From: UBA1672 sp963977495
GTDB lineage: Bacteria; Pseudomonadota; Alphaproteobacteria; Micavibrionales; Micavibrionaceae
Assembly: GCA_963977495.1 (NCBI GenBank)
Contig: CAXBOT010000001.1
Span: 620,001 to 684,000 of the forward strand
Direction: 5' to 3'
DNA length: 64,000 bases
Shown here: piece by piece, positions 18,193-26,323 of the stretch
Numbering within the stretch: position 1 is the first letter of the stretch
Layout of the letters: every line of letters starts with the position of its first letter
The notes under the pieces: generated by a model
What the model was told of the DNA's origin: nothing
What the model saw: only the letters and a program-made list of their open reading frames with translations
Databases searched by the model: none
Translations under genes and position numbers: made by a program

Positions 18193-19119
18193 TTAATCTT
18201 TATAGATATCCATGATTTTACCAAGCATCGCCAACGCATCACCATTTTCACGCTGGAATGAGTTACGTCCGATAATCGAACCGTTACCACCACCATCACG
18301 GATAGCCTTAGCATCATCATAAACCGCGTCCGCGCCTTTGGCTGCACCGCCAGAGAACACAACAATGCGGCGTCCGTCAAAGCAAGAGCGTACAACTTCT
18401 TTAACACGCGCTGTTTGCGTGCTGATATCAATGTTGTTGTCTTCAAAAACCTTTTTGGCTTCGGATTGCATGATGTGATCGGTTGGTAATTTAATCTTGA
18501 TGATATGCGCGCCAAGCAAGCAAGCCATGTGCGCCGCATAAGCAATAACATCAACGGCTGTTTCGCCTTCTTTGGTGACACCTTCGCCGCGTGCATATGA
18601 CCATACAACAGAAGCCAGACCGTAATCTTTCGCTTCGCGGATCATGTCGCGTACTTCTTCCATCAATTCAAATTGATTGTCTGAACCGGGGTAAATTGTA
18701 AAACCAACAGCAGAACAACCAAGCTCCAACGCATCTTGGATAGAGCCTGTAATCGCCTGATCAGCATCTTGATTTTTGTTAGAAGCCAAAGAATTGGAAC
18801 TGTTATATTTCAAAATCGTTGGCACTTGCCCTGCGAACGTATCCGCGCCCGCCTGCAATGAACCCAAAGGCGCCGCATACGCGTTACAGCCAGAGTCGAT
18901 AGCAAGTTGATAATGATAATGTGGGTCATATCCCGCAGGGTTCACAGAGAATGAACGCGCAGGTCCATGTTCAAATCCTTGATCCACAGGGAGAATAACC
19001 ATTTTGCCCGTACCGGCCAAAGCACCATGATTAAGCATTCGCACAAGGTTTCCCTTTACGCCTGCATTCTCGTTTTCATAGTTATCAATAATCTTTTTTA
19101 CAGTTGCCGTTAAAGCCAT
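18193..19119 (-). CDS. fbaB: Class I fructose-bisphosphate aldolase (FbaB/DhnA type)
   Basis: The product has 308 residues. It shows the FbaB pattern ALAGTGKMVILPVDQGFEHG near residue 35, GFTIYPGSD near 140, and the Schiff-base lysine region HIIKIKLPTD near 205, with a phosphate-binding glycine loop VFSGGAAKG. It interconverts fructose-1,6-bisphosphate with glyceraldehyde-3-phosphate and dihydroxyacetone phosphate. gap and tkt lie 1 kb upstream on the same strand but in a separate unit, since a hairpin ends the gap side. A TAGGAAT ribosome binding site precedes the start. The EndoU-like gene follows immediately. Confidence 0.93.
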   Translation of the reverse strand: MALTATVKKIIDNYENENAGVKGNLVRMLNHGALAGTGKMVILPVDQGFEHGPARSFSVNPAGYDPHYHYQLAIDSGCNAYAAPLGSLQAGADTFAGQVPTILKYNSSNSLASNKNQDADQAITGSIQDALELGCSAVGFTIYPGSDNQFELMEEVRDMIREAKDYGLASVVWSYARGEGVTKEGETAVDVIAYAAHMACLLGAHIIKIKLPTDHIMQSEAKKVFEDNNIDISTQTARVKEVVRSCFDGRRIVVFSGGAAKGADAVYDDAKAIRDGGGNGSIIGRNSFQRENGDALAMLGKIMDIYKD

Positions 19120-19148
19120 GAGTTATTCCTAATAAATTTATATTTTGT

Positions 19149-19161
19149 TATTGTGACAATA
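19149..19161. promoter_or_regulatory. Palindrome upstream of fbaB
   Basis: TATTGTGACAATA is a 13-base perfect palindrome around one central base, 30 bases upstream of the fbaB start. It is a candidate operator; the binding protein is unknown. Confidence 0.3.
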
Positions 19162-19180
19162 CTTTTAACAAATTTTACGC

Positions 19181-19221
19181 AAAAGAAAAGACCTCAAAAT
19201 GATATTCGAAGTCTTTCTTTT
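19181..19221 (-). terminator. Likely terminator between the 52-residue ORF and fbaB
   Basis: AAAAGAAAAGAC and GTCTTTCTTTT form an imperfect stem around an 18-base loop with T-rich flanks. It lies 26 bases past the stop of the small ORF on the minus strand. Confidence 0.45.
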
Positions 19222-19246
19222 ATTTATTTAATGCAATGAGTTAAAT

Positions 19247-19405
19247 CTACCCGTTGAACATTCCCGTTGATATCGTAGCAGCGACGTTGTCGAAGTTGCT
19301 GGATATTTCTGGAAAAGCACTTTTCAAACTTAGGTTAATACCGTCGAAATCTTCCGCGGCACCTAAATTTAACTCAGCATTAATAAGAGGGTCTAAACTA
19401 GCCAT
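19247..19405 (-). CDS. Small hypothetical protein, 52 residues, coupled to the MarR-like gene
   Basis: The product has 52 residues, beginning MASLDPLINAELNL and ending TISTGMFNG. It is acidic with no lysine-rich or membrane stretch and I do not recognise it. Its ATG lies inside the last codons of the upstream regulator (8-base overlap, ATGGCTAG), an arrangement typical of translational coupling. A hairpin follows the stop. The coupling and placement argue that it is real despite its size. It might bind or modulate the regulator; that is inference. Confidence 0.55.
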   Translation of the reverse strand: MASLDPLINAELNLGAAEDFDGINLSLKSAFPEISSNFDNVAATISTGMFNG

Positions 19406-19958
19406 CTTTTATCACTCCATCTTCTAAGAGCTTGTTGTATGCTCTATTATCAGTTGTCGCAGGCCCGTTATAAAGACTATCCATTATCTCTGATTTGGAA
19501 GCCTCCCCCTTATCGTAAAGTGTCGCAATAATACGAGCATCCCTAAGACTTGGGCGATCCTGCTTTAATACCTTTATATACCGATTCAAAAAATTTTGCA
19601 AACCTTCATGCTGTTTTGGGAAATAATCTAACGCAGATTCCAGCGCTCTTTTTGAATAGCCACATGTTTCTAATTTTATCGCGCGTCCGTCATCTTCTGC
19701 ATTTTGTCTGGTGATGCAGCCATAATTAAACAGCCATTCAATTTCACGGTTCATTGCCGACTTGCTGATACGCATCTCATTCATAATCTCGGTCTGCGTA
19801 ATTCCGGGATGTTCATCAATATGATTCAACACTAAAGCACGGCGTAAAGACGAGGAGGGATCACTTGCCAAGGCCTCGACAAGATGGTCAATGACAAGGC
19901 AGGATTTCTGCCCTCTTGTCGTCATTGCGCGCTTGGCTTGTAACTTCATAAAATCCAT
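19398..19958 (-). CDS. MarR-like winged-helix regulator, possibly tandem HTH
   Basis: The product has 186 residues. Residues about 40-110 resemble a MarR winged helix: an ALVLNHIDEHPGITQTEIMN helix pair, a recognition helix ISKSAMNREIEWLFNYG, and a wing with DDGRAIKL. Residues about 130-186 look like a second, shorter HTH (ARIIATLYDKG, SKSEIMDSLYNG, RAYNKLLEDGVI). It ends where the wing would begin, so the second unit is either degenerate or half-size. A 52-residue protein is coupled to its end. Target genes cannot be told from context; the nearest divergent neighbour is gap. Confidence 0.65.
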   Translation of the reverse strand: MDFMKLQAKRAMTTRGQKSCLVIDHLVEALASDPSSSLRRALVLNHIDEHPGITQTEIMNEMRISKSAMNREIEWLFNYGCITRQNAEDDGRAIKLETCGYSKRALESALDYFPKQHEGLQNFLNRYIKVLKQDRPSLRDARIIATLYDKGEASKSEIMDSLYNGPATTDNRAYNKLLEDGVIKDG

Positions 19959-20024
19959 GTGGGTTACTCTATATCAACTCTATAATATGGGCAATAAAAC
20001 GATGGGTTTTCATGCCGTAAAAAT

Positions 20025-20059
20025 AAAGCTGGCTCAAGAATAAATCTTGAACCAGCTTT
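20025..20059 (-). terminator. Intrinsic terminator after gap
   Basis: AAAGCTGG-TCAAG pairs with CTTGA-CCAGCTTT with one mismatch around a short loop, followed on the minus strand by ATTTTT. It is 74 bases past the gap stop. Confidence 0.8.
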
Positions 20060-20132
20060 GCCACGGAGAACGGTTTAGAAGAACAAATTTAAAGATGTCC
20101 GCATTCCGTGTCAATATTTTTTCAAATTTTTT

Positions 20133-21143
20133 CTATTTATAACCTTTGTTATGCATCTCCATCGCGGTGTCGATCATGCGGCAAGAAAAGCCCCACTCAT
20201 TATCATACCAAGCCATTACGCGCACAAAATCACCATCAATGACCTTTGTTCCGTTCAGGTTAAACATGGCAGAATGCGGGTCATGATTGAAATCCGATGA
20301 AACGCATGGATCATCATAAACACCAAGAACACCTTTAAGCTTCTCATTGGCAAATGATGTGACGGCCTCGTTAACTTCTTCAACCGTTACTTTTCGTGAT
20401 GGCATGAACTTCATATCAACCAACGATACATTCGGTACTGGTACGCGAATTGACACACCATCCAACTTACCATCCAATTCAGGAAGAACCTTACCCACGG
20501 CCTTAGCAGCGCCCGTAGATGTCGGAATCATATTGATCGCCGCGGCGCGTGCGCGGTAGGGGTCTTTATGTGATGCATCAACTGTATTCTGATCACCCGT
20601 ATAGGCATGTATTGTGGTCATAAACCCTTTTTCAATGCCGACAGTTTCATTCAAGGCATAAGCCAGCGGAGCCAAGCAGTTGGTTGTGCATGATGCGTTG
20701 GAAACAATCGTGTGCTCTGCCTTTAACAAATGATGGTTAACGCCATAAACAACCGTCAAATCATCGCCTGTTGCAGGCGCAGAAATCAAAACTTTCTTAG
20801 CACCGGAATCAAGGTGGAGTTGCGCGCCTTCACGATCATTAAACTTACCGGTACATTCCATCAAAATATCGACATGCTCTTCGTGCCAATGCAGGTTTTT
20901 GGGGTCACGGTTACGGAAGCGACGAATGCGCTTTCCATCTAAAATCATGGCATCATCACCATCACGTTCAACAGTAAACGGTGCGCGTCCATGTACAGAA
21001 TCATATTTCAACAGAGGAAAAAAGTTTCCGCCCGGATCGTTAATCGCAACGATTTCAATGTCATCTCTTTTTGATTCGATAATTGCGCGAGCAACCAAAC
21101 GACCAATTCGTCCAAACCCGTTAATTGCAACTTTCATTGTCAT
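20133..21143 (-). CDS. gap: Glyceraldehyde-3-phosphate dehydrogenase, type I
   Basis: The product has 336 residues. The NAD-binding motif INGFGRIGRL is at the start, and the catalytic cysteine is in SNASCTTNC near residue 155. The substrate-binding histidine is in TTIHAYTGDQ, and NEWGFSCRM lies near the end. It oxidises glyceraldehyde-3-phosphate to 1,3-bisphosphoglycerate in glycolysis. It follows tkt by 38 bases on the same strand, the usual alphaproteobacterial tkt-gap pair. GGAG precedes the ATG by 10 bases. Confidence 0.96.
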   Translation of the reverse strand: MTMKVAINGFGRIGRLVARAIIESKRDDIEIVAINDPGGNFFPLLKYDSVHGRAPFTVERDGDDAMILDGKRIRRFRNRDPKNLHWHEEHVDILMECTGKFNDREGAQLHLDSGAKKVLISAPATGDDLTVVYGVNHHLLKAEHTIVSNASCTTNCLAPLAYALNETVGIEKGFMTTIHAYTGDQNTVDASHKDPYRARAAAINMIPTSTGAAKAVGKVLPELDGKLDGVSIRVPVPNVSLVDMKFMPSRKVTVEEVNEAVTSFANEKLKGVLGVYDDPCVSSDFNHDPHSAMFNLNGTKVIDGDFVRVMAWYDNEWGFSCRMIDTAMEMHNKGYK

Positions 21144-21181
21144 TTTTATAGTACTCCGTATTTTTCCGTTGTCTTAATGCT

Positions 21182-23215
21182 TCATGCTTTTTTTGCAAGT
21201 GCTTTGTCTACTGATTTTATAATTTCGCCCGATGTTATACCAAAATGTTCGTACAACTCAGGGGCGGGCGCAGATGCACCAAAGCTATTCATACCAATGA
21301 ATATACCCTGCGGCCCGATCAAACGATCCCAGCTCTGGCGAATACCGGCTTCTACTGCGACTTTAATGCTGCTGTTACACGCGATGGATTGGATATAATC
21401 CATATCCTGTTCCCAGAACAAATCAAGACACGGGCAAGAAACCAAACGAACGGCCTTACCTTGCGCGGCAAAATGTTCGTATGCCTCATGTGCAATTTCA
21501 ATTTCCGAACCTGATGCATAAAGCGTAATATCAGGCGTATCGCCGCCAGTTTCTTTGAGGATATAAGCACCCTTGGCGGTCATATTCTCTGCGCGGTTAT
21601 CACATAGGGTCGGCAACCCCTGACGTGTCAACGCCAGTACAGACGGCGCCGTTTCATGGTTGATTGCCAGTTCCCAGCTTTCCGCTGTTTCAATACCATC
21701 ACAAGGGCGATAAACATAGCAATTCGGGATCGCGCGCAGGGCAGAGACATGCTCAACAGGCTGATGCGTTGGGCCGTCTTCACCAAGGCCGATAGAATCA
21801 TGTGTCATCACATGAATAACGCGCTGGTTCATCAAAGCACCAAGGCGAATAGCTGGACGTGAGTAATCAGCGAATTGCAGGAATGTCCCCGCATAAGGAA
21901 TAACCCCACCATGTAATGTCATGCCGTTCATAACCGCAGCCATACCATGTTCGCGCACACCGTAATTGATGTAATTGCCATCATGGTTATCTTTGTCAAT
22001 CACGGTTGAGGCCGCAACCTTTGTGTTATTAGACCCAGTTAAATCAGCAGAGCCGCCAATCAATGCAGGGATTTGCGCGACCAATTTTTCCAGACACATG
22101 CCTGATGTTTGGCGCGTTGCTTTTTTCGGTTTTTCTGCAGCAAAAGAGTCTTTTAATTCTTTGGTGATGGCTTTGACTTGCTCTGCCACGTCGCCAGACA
22201 AGCGATGTTCAAAAGCCTGTCTTTTATCCGAAATGTTTAAGCGATTGTTCCAATCATGATGCGCCATTTTACCTTGCGCGCCGACGCTACGCCATAACGT
22301 CAAAATATCTTCAGGAACCTCAAACGCGGCGTGTGGCCAGCCGATATTCTCGCGCGTGCCTTTAATTTCATCTTCACCAAGGGGGGCACCATGGGCAGAA
22401 TTGCTGCCTTCTTTAGTTGGCGCGCCGAAACCGATTTTTGTTTTACAGCAAATCAAACTTGGTGTGTCTGTTGTTTGTGCCTTGGCAATTGCCGATTCGA
22501 TTGCGTCATAATCATGCCCATCAATATCCTGCACGTCCCAGCCATACGCCTTAAAGCGCGCAGGTGTGTCATCTATAAAGGTCAGGTCAGTCTTTCCGTC
22601 GATACAAATGCCGTTATCATCATAAAGCATAATCAGTTTAGATAATTTCTGATGACCCGCAAGAGAACATGCCTCGTGGCTGATCCCCTCCATTAAATCA
22701 CCGTCACCGCACATCACATAAGTATAATGCGATACCAGATCATTGCCATATTGCGAATTCATAACGCGCTCTGCCAATGCCATGCCAACCGCTGTGGCGA
22801 TGCCTTGTCCCAATGGGCCTGTTGTTGTTTCGATGCCCGCATCATGCTCAACTTCCGGATGGCCTGCTGTAATCGCGCCTAGTTGTCTGAAATTTTTGAT
22901 CTGCTCAAGAGTCATTTTCTCATAGCCCGCCAAATAATTCACTGCGTAAAGCAACATCGACCCATGGCCGCCTGACAAAACAAAACGATCTCGGTCTGCC
23001 CATTCAGGGGCATGTGCATCAAATTTCAAAAACTTGGAATATAAAACCGTCGCAACATCCGCCATACCCATCGGCATTCCGGGGTGGCCGGAATTTGCCT
23101 TTTGCACTGCGTCCATAGACAGGGCGCGAATGGCATTAGACATATCTTTCAATTGTTCAGGAGATAAATTTGCGTTAGAGCGAGAGGGAAGTGTAGCGGC
23201 GGTCGCGTTTGTCAT
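21182..23215 (-). CDS. tkt: Transketolase
   Basis: The product has 677 residues, the family's full length. It contains the N-terminal SGHPGMPMGMAD motif, the thiamine diphosphate motif GDGDLMEGISHE near residue 165, and the central DSIGLGEDGPTHQPVEH segment near 470. A C-terminal transketolase domain completes it. It transfers two-carbon units in the non-oxidative pentose phosphate pathway and feeds glyceraldehyde-3-phosphate to Gap, encoded next. Confidence 0.96.
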   Translation of the reverse strand: MTNATAATLPSRSNANLSPEQLKDMSNAIRALSMDAVQKANSGHPGMPMGMADVATVLYSKFLKFDAHAPEWADRDRFVLSGGHGSMLLYAVNYLAGYEKMTLEQIKNFRQLGAITAGHPEVEHDAGIETTTGPLGQGIATAVGMALAERVMNSQYGNDLVSHYTYVMCGDGDLMEGISHEACSLAGHQKLSKLIMLYDDNGICIDGKTDLTFIDDTPARFKAYGWDVQDIDGHDYDAIESAIAKAQTTDTPSLICCKTKIGFGAPTKEGSNSAHGAPLGEDEIKGTRENIGWPHAAFEVPEDILTLWRSVGAQGKMAHHDWNNRLNISDKRQAFEHRLSGDVAEQVKAITKELKDSFAAEKPKKATRQTSGMCLEKLVAQIPALIGGSADLTGSNNTKVAASTVIDKDNHDGNYINYGVREHGMAAVMNGMTLHGGVIPYAGTFLQFADYSRPAIRLGALMNQRVIHVMTHDSIGLGEDGPTHQPVEHVSALRAIPNCYVYRPCDGIETAESWELAINHETAPSVLALTRQGLPTLCDNRAENMTAKGAYILKETGGDTPDITLYASGSEIEIAHEAYEHFAAQGKAVRLVSCPCLDLFWEQDMDYIQSIACNSSIKVAVEAGIRQSWDRLIGPQGIFIGMNSFGASAPAPELYEHFGITSGEIIKSVDKALAKKA

Positions 23216-23340
23216 TCGTAGAACCCTATAAAAATCTATATATACGTAAATTGGAAAACACCATGCAATGAGATGGCACGCAGGTCAAGAGCTGTCAGGT
23301 AAAATGCTGTGGTTTAATTCGTATTTTCTGCCATATGACC

Positions 23341-23369
23341 TTGACCAAAAGCACTATGAATTTGATACT
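23341..23369 (+). promoter_or_regulatory. Promoter upstream of the zapA unit
   Basis: TTGACC and GATACT are separated by 17 bases, about 67 bases before the start at 23437. Confidence 0.45.
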
Positions 23370-23436
23370 ATGAACTCTGTTATCACTTGGTTCGTTTGAG
23401 CCAGCTTAGTAAAAATCAGTAAGGGTTCTTTTATCT

Positions 23437-23688
23437 ATGTCATCAATCAGATTTGCCTTGGAAAAACTTGATAATGCCGTCGGGAAGCTCGACGCATCAG
23501 TCTGCAATGTTGAAAACGCGTTACAGGATTATGTGCCGCTGGAACAGGTCGCGCAGCAAATTGAAAACGCAAAGGCCGAAGTGCAGTTACGCGATGATAG
23601 CGGAAACGTTATTGATGTTGATTTCGTTGCCAAACGTTTGGATAACGCCATCGCAACAGTTGAAGAAATGTTGAAAGACGAAGGATAG
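23437..23688 (+). CDS. Small coiled-coil protein upstream of zapA
   Basis: The product has 83 residues with heptad-like patterns (FALEKLDNAVGKLDASV and VAKRLDNAIATVEEML), so probably a coiled coil. No signal peptide. A small coiled-coil gene commonly stands directly before zapA in alphaproteobacteria. The stop is 4 bases before the zapA start, so the two are almost certainly co-translated. A role in ZapA or division-ring function is inferred from position only. Confidence 0.8.
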   Translation: MSSIRFALEKLDNAVGKLDASVCNVENALQDYVPLEQVAQQIENAKAEVQLRDDSGNVIDVDFVAKRLDNAIATVEEMLKDEG

Positions 23689-23692
23689 AATC

Positions 23693-24067
23693 ATGGCTGA
23701 AGTAACATTAAAAATTAACAATCGCGGCTATAGTCTCTCTTGCGACGAAGGGCAGGAAGAGCGTCTTGAAGAGCTTGCGGGATATGTTAATTCACGCTTA
23801 AAAGATATTGCCGCCGCCGGTGCGGCCTCAAACGAATCGCACTTGCTGGTGTTAACATCATTGGTTATGGCCGATGAGATTTATGAATTGCGTGATGAGT
23901 TGAATGTACTGCAACGCCATTTGCAAGACGCACAGGCCGGATTGCCTATTCAACAACAAACAGGCCCCTCTGTAGAGGAAGAAGCCATCATCGTTCAAGC
24001 CATCGATCATCTGGCAGGTAAGATAGAACGCATTGCCGGACGCATTCATGGGTCAGAGGCCGCCTAA
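23693..24067 (+). CDS. zapA: Cell division protein ZapA
   Basis: The product has 124 residues. The N-terminal beta-rich half (EVTLKINNRGYSLSCDEGQEERL) is followed by long helices (LEELAGYVNSRL, VMADEIYELRDELNVLQ) as in ZapA. ZapA crosslinks FtsZ filaments at the division ring. The gene lies just upstream of the 6S RNA and 5-formyltetrahydrofolate cyclo-ligase, an order kept across proteobacteria. Confidence 0.9.
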   Translation: MAEVTLKINNRGYSLSCDEGQEERLEELAGYVNSRLKDIAAAGAASNESHLLVLTSLVMADEIYELRDELNVLQRHLQDAQAGLPIQQQTGPSVEEEAIIVQAIDHLAGKIERIAGRIHGSEAA

Positions 24068-24095
24068 ATATTTCATAGGCCAAATGATACAAACT

Positions 24096-24125
24096 TTGCC
24101 ATTTATTAAAAAAGCATGATATATA
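24096..24125 (+). promoter_or_regulatory. Promoter of 6S RNA
   Basis: TTGCCA and TATATA are separated by 18 bases, ending 5 bases before the predicted 5' end of the 6S RNA. Confidence 0.5.
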
Positions 24126-24130
24126 CTCAA

Positions 24131-24293
24131 CCGTGCTGCGAAGTACGTGAATGCGGCTTTATCTCGGTGGTCGATGCTTTTTTCGCAAAGGGAGCTGTCC
24201 CTGTTTTTGTCCAATCGGTTCGCCCGGGGGACTTAGATATTAACGGCACCCACCTGACTTTCAGGACCCCGCGAAGATACCAAACGCACACGG
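24131..24293 (+). ncRNA. ssrS: 6S RNA
   Basis: The zapA to 5-FCL gap is the standard site of 6S RNA in proteobacteria. The ends close into a stem (CCGTG-C-TGCG with CGCA-CACGG) and give a 163-base RNA, the normal size. It contains a purine-rich GTACGTGAATGCGG segment near the 5' side and GGCACCCACCTGA near the 3' side, like alphaproteobacterial 6S RNAs. 6S RNA mimics an open promoter and sequesters sigma70 RNA polymerase in stationary phase. A promoter lies at the right distance. No protein-coding reading of this interval is credible. Confidence 0.85.
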
Positions 24294-24365
24294 CTTACGC
24301 GGCACACTTTATGATTTTGAATAAATGGCTCAGACTTACGGCCACAATACATAGAAACAACATCC

Positions 24366-24947
24366 ATGAATGATAATTTGTTTTCAGAAAAACAAGCGTT
24401 ACGCGCAGAAGCAAAGCGTGCGCGTGGATTGCTATCCTTGGACGCCGCGCAGCAGGATAATCTGTGTGCTTTGTTTTTTGAACATATTGACGTCAATGAC
24501 ACGATGAGCGTTGGAGCTTATTGGCCAAAGGGCAGGGAGCTTAATACCCTGATCCTCATTGAAGCGCTGATTGAAAAAGGCGTTAAAGTTGCCATTCCTG
24601 TTATCCAACCCGAAAGCCGCGTTTTGAAATTTGCGCGCTGGCATGACGGTATTTCAATGGTTAACGGGTTGTTTGACATTCCACATCCTGTTATTGACGA
24701 TAAGACGCAGTGGCTTGAGCCTGATATTTTCCTTGTGCCCTTATTGGCCTTTGACCGTCAGGGTTATCGCCTTGGATATGGTGGTGGTTATTATGATTCA
24801 ACGTTGGATCATTATAAGCAGAACAAAAAAATCACGGCGGTTGGCCTAGGCTACGCCAAACAAGCTTGCTTGTTTTCTCTGCCAAAAGAAGACCATGATG
24901 TAAAAATGGATTGGATCATCACAGAGCAAAATGCCACGCGGTTCTAA
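24366..24947 (+). CDS. ygfA: 5-formyltetrahydrofolate cyclo-ligase
   Basis: The product has 193 residues. Family motifs are the basic N-terminal helix KQALRAEAKRAR, VPLLAFDRQGYRLGYGGGYYD near residue 130, and the C-terminal DWIITE. It converts 5-formyltetrahydrofolate with ATP to 5,10-methenyltetrahydrofolate, recycling a stored folate. It lies 72 bases behind the 6S RNA, probably on the same primary transcript, as in E. coli. Confidence 0.93.
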   Translation: MNDNLFSEKQALRAEAKRARGLLSLDAAQQDNLCALFFEHIDVNDTMSVGAYWPKGRELNTLILIEALIEKGVKVAIPVIQPESRVLKFARWHDGISMVNGLFDIPHPVIDDKTQWLEPDIFLVPLLAFDRQGYRLGYGGGYYDSTLDHYKQNKKITAVGLGYAKQACLFSLPKEDHDVKMDWIITEQNATRF

Positions 24948-24971
24948 AATTTTAAGTTAAGAAGGCTGATT

Positions 24972-25790
24972 ATGAGAATATTATTTATTGGGGATATTAT
25001 GGGACGCGCAGGGCGCGAAGCTTTGGAAAAGTACCTCCCCAAACTGAAAACCGATTTAAATGTCGATGTAGCCATTATCAATGGTGAGAATGCGGCGCAC
25101 GGACGCGGCATTACCGAAAAATTCTGCAACCAGTTTTATGAATGGGGCGCGGATATCATCACCACGGGCAACCATGTCTGGGATCAGCGCGAAATTCTCA
25201 AATACATCACGCGTGATCCAAAATTATTACGCCCCGCCAACTTTCCGAAACCAGCAACGCCGGGAAATGGCTTTTACCTGCATGAATTATTGGATGGCCG
25301 AAAAATTCTGGTTGTGAACATGATGTGCCGCTTATTTATGGATCCGCTTGATGATCCGTTTGCGTGCATGGAAGATATTTTGTCAGAATATAAAATCGGC
25401 CTGAATTGTAATGCGATCTTTGTTGATCTGCATGGTGAGGCGACCTCTGAAAAAATGGCCTTTGGTCAACATTTTGCAGGAAGAATATCCGGCGTAGTTG
25501 GTACACACACCCATGTGCCAACCGCAGATGCCCACATTATGAATGGCGGCACAGCCTACATGACCGACGCTGGAATGACGGGGGACTACGACAGTGTGAT
25601 TGGCATCAAAAAAGAAACCGCTATCACAAAGTTCACCCGCAAATTACCGGGAGAGCATTTCATTCCCGCCAGTGAGAATATGACATTATGTGGTGTTTTG
25701 ATTGTCACCAGTGATAATACCGGAAAAGGCCAAGCCATTGCACCGGTACGCATCGGCGATACATTACATGAAACAATGCCTGATATTTAG
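24972..25790 (+). CDS. YmdB-family metallophosphoesterase
   Basis: The product has 272 residues, the length of the TIGR00282/YmdB family. Metal-binding motifs are GDIMGRAGREAL at the start, NGENAAHG, TGNHVWDQ, DLHGEATSEK and GTHTHVPTAD. Characterised members are cyclic-nucleotide phosphodiesterases that affect biofilm and sporulation decisions in Bacillus; the substrate here is not known. It lies 24 bases behind the 5-FCL gene on the same strand and converges on the next gene with a 1-base gap. Confidence 0.88.
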   Translation: MRILFIGDIMGRAGREALEKYLPKLKTDLNVDVAIINGENAAHGRGITEKFCNQFYEWGADIITTGNHVWDQREILKYITRDPKLLRPANFPKPATPGNGFYLHELLDGRKILVVNMMCRLFMDPLDDPFACMEDILSEYKIGLNCNAIFVDLHGEATSEKMAFGQHFAGRISGVVGTHTHVPTADAHIMNGGTAYMTDAGMTGDYDSVIGIKKETAITKFTRKLPGEHFIPASENMTLCGVLIVTSDNTGKGQAIAPVRIGDTLHETMPDI

Positions 25791-25791
25791 A

Positions 25792-26316
25792 TTAGATAAT
25801 ATCGTTATGCTTGCCGAAATAGCGCATACACGCACTATTTAGCTCATTAACCAGTTCTTCGCCCTGATCTCCGCCATCGCCCTTTATGCTGCTGGCGACA
25901 ACGATTTTCATCGTGGTGTGGAAGGCAAGGGCAATATCAAGGGTTTCTTCATCAAGATTCTCGACCACTTCCATAAACTGCACAAAACGCTCGGCAATGC
26001 GCGTAATCAATGGGTAATGAAACATGCCGCCATTGGCCTTAAGCTGTACGCAGGGGAATAAGATGCGCGCAATAACGTCTTCTGAATTAGTAGGTTTATT
26101 CAGCGCAATGGCATAATCGATACCATCTTTCATTTGATTTAGATAAATTTCACCAAGGGGGCGAAAATCTTCGGTATGATTTTCAAGTAGCTTTTGAGCG
26201 CGCTCCAATACGGCATCCGCAAGCCCGCCGACGCCAACCTTGGCTTTCAACACATTTGGCGGCGTTATGAATTTCGCATTACGTAAAGGTTTTTGATTGT
26301 AGTGTTTAATATCCAT
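25792..26316 (-). CDS. Hypothetical protein paired with a response regulator
   Basis: The product has 174 residues, soluble and mostly helical, with no motif I can name. A helical stretch IARILFPCVQLKANGGMFHYPLI and a run LDEETLDIALAFHTTMKIVVASSIKG dominate. It starts 7 bases after the stop of the response regulator, so the two are very probably one operon. A helical partner of a receiver protein could be a phosphotransfer or signalling adaptor, but I see no clear phospho-histidine context. Confidence 0.75.
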   Translation of the reverse strand: MDIKHYNQKPLRNAKFITPPNVLKAKVGVGGLADAVLERAQKLLENHTEDFRPLGEIYLNQMKDGIDYAIALNKPTNSEDVIARILFPCVQLKANGGMFHYPLITRIAERFVQFMEVVENLDEETLDIALAFHTTMKIVVASSIKGDGGDQGEELVNELNSACMRYFGKHNDII

Positions 26317-26323
26317 TTTTTAA

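Noticed and set aside
24116..24373. 85-residue frame over the 6S RNA
   Set aside because: It lies on the 6S RNA at the conserved locus, with no ribosome binding site.
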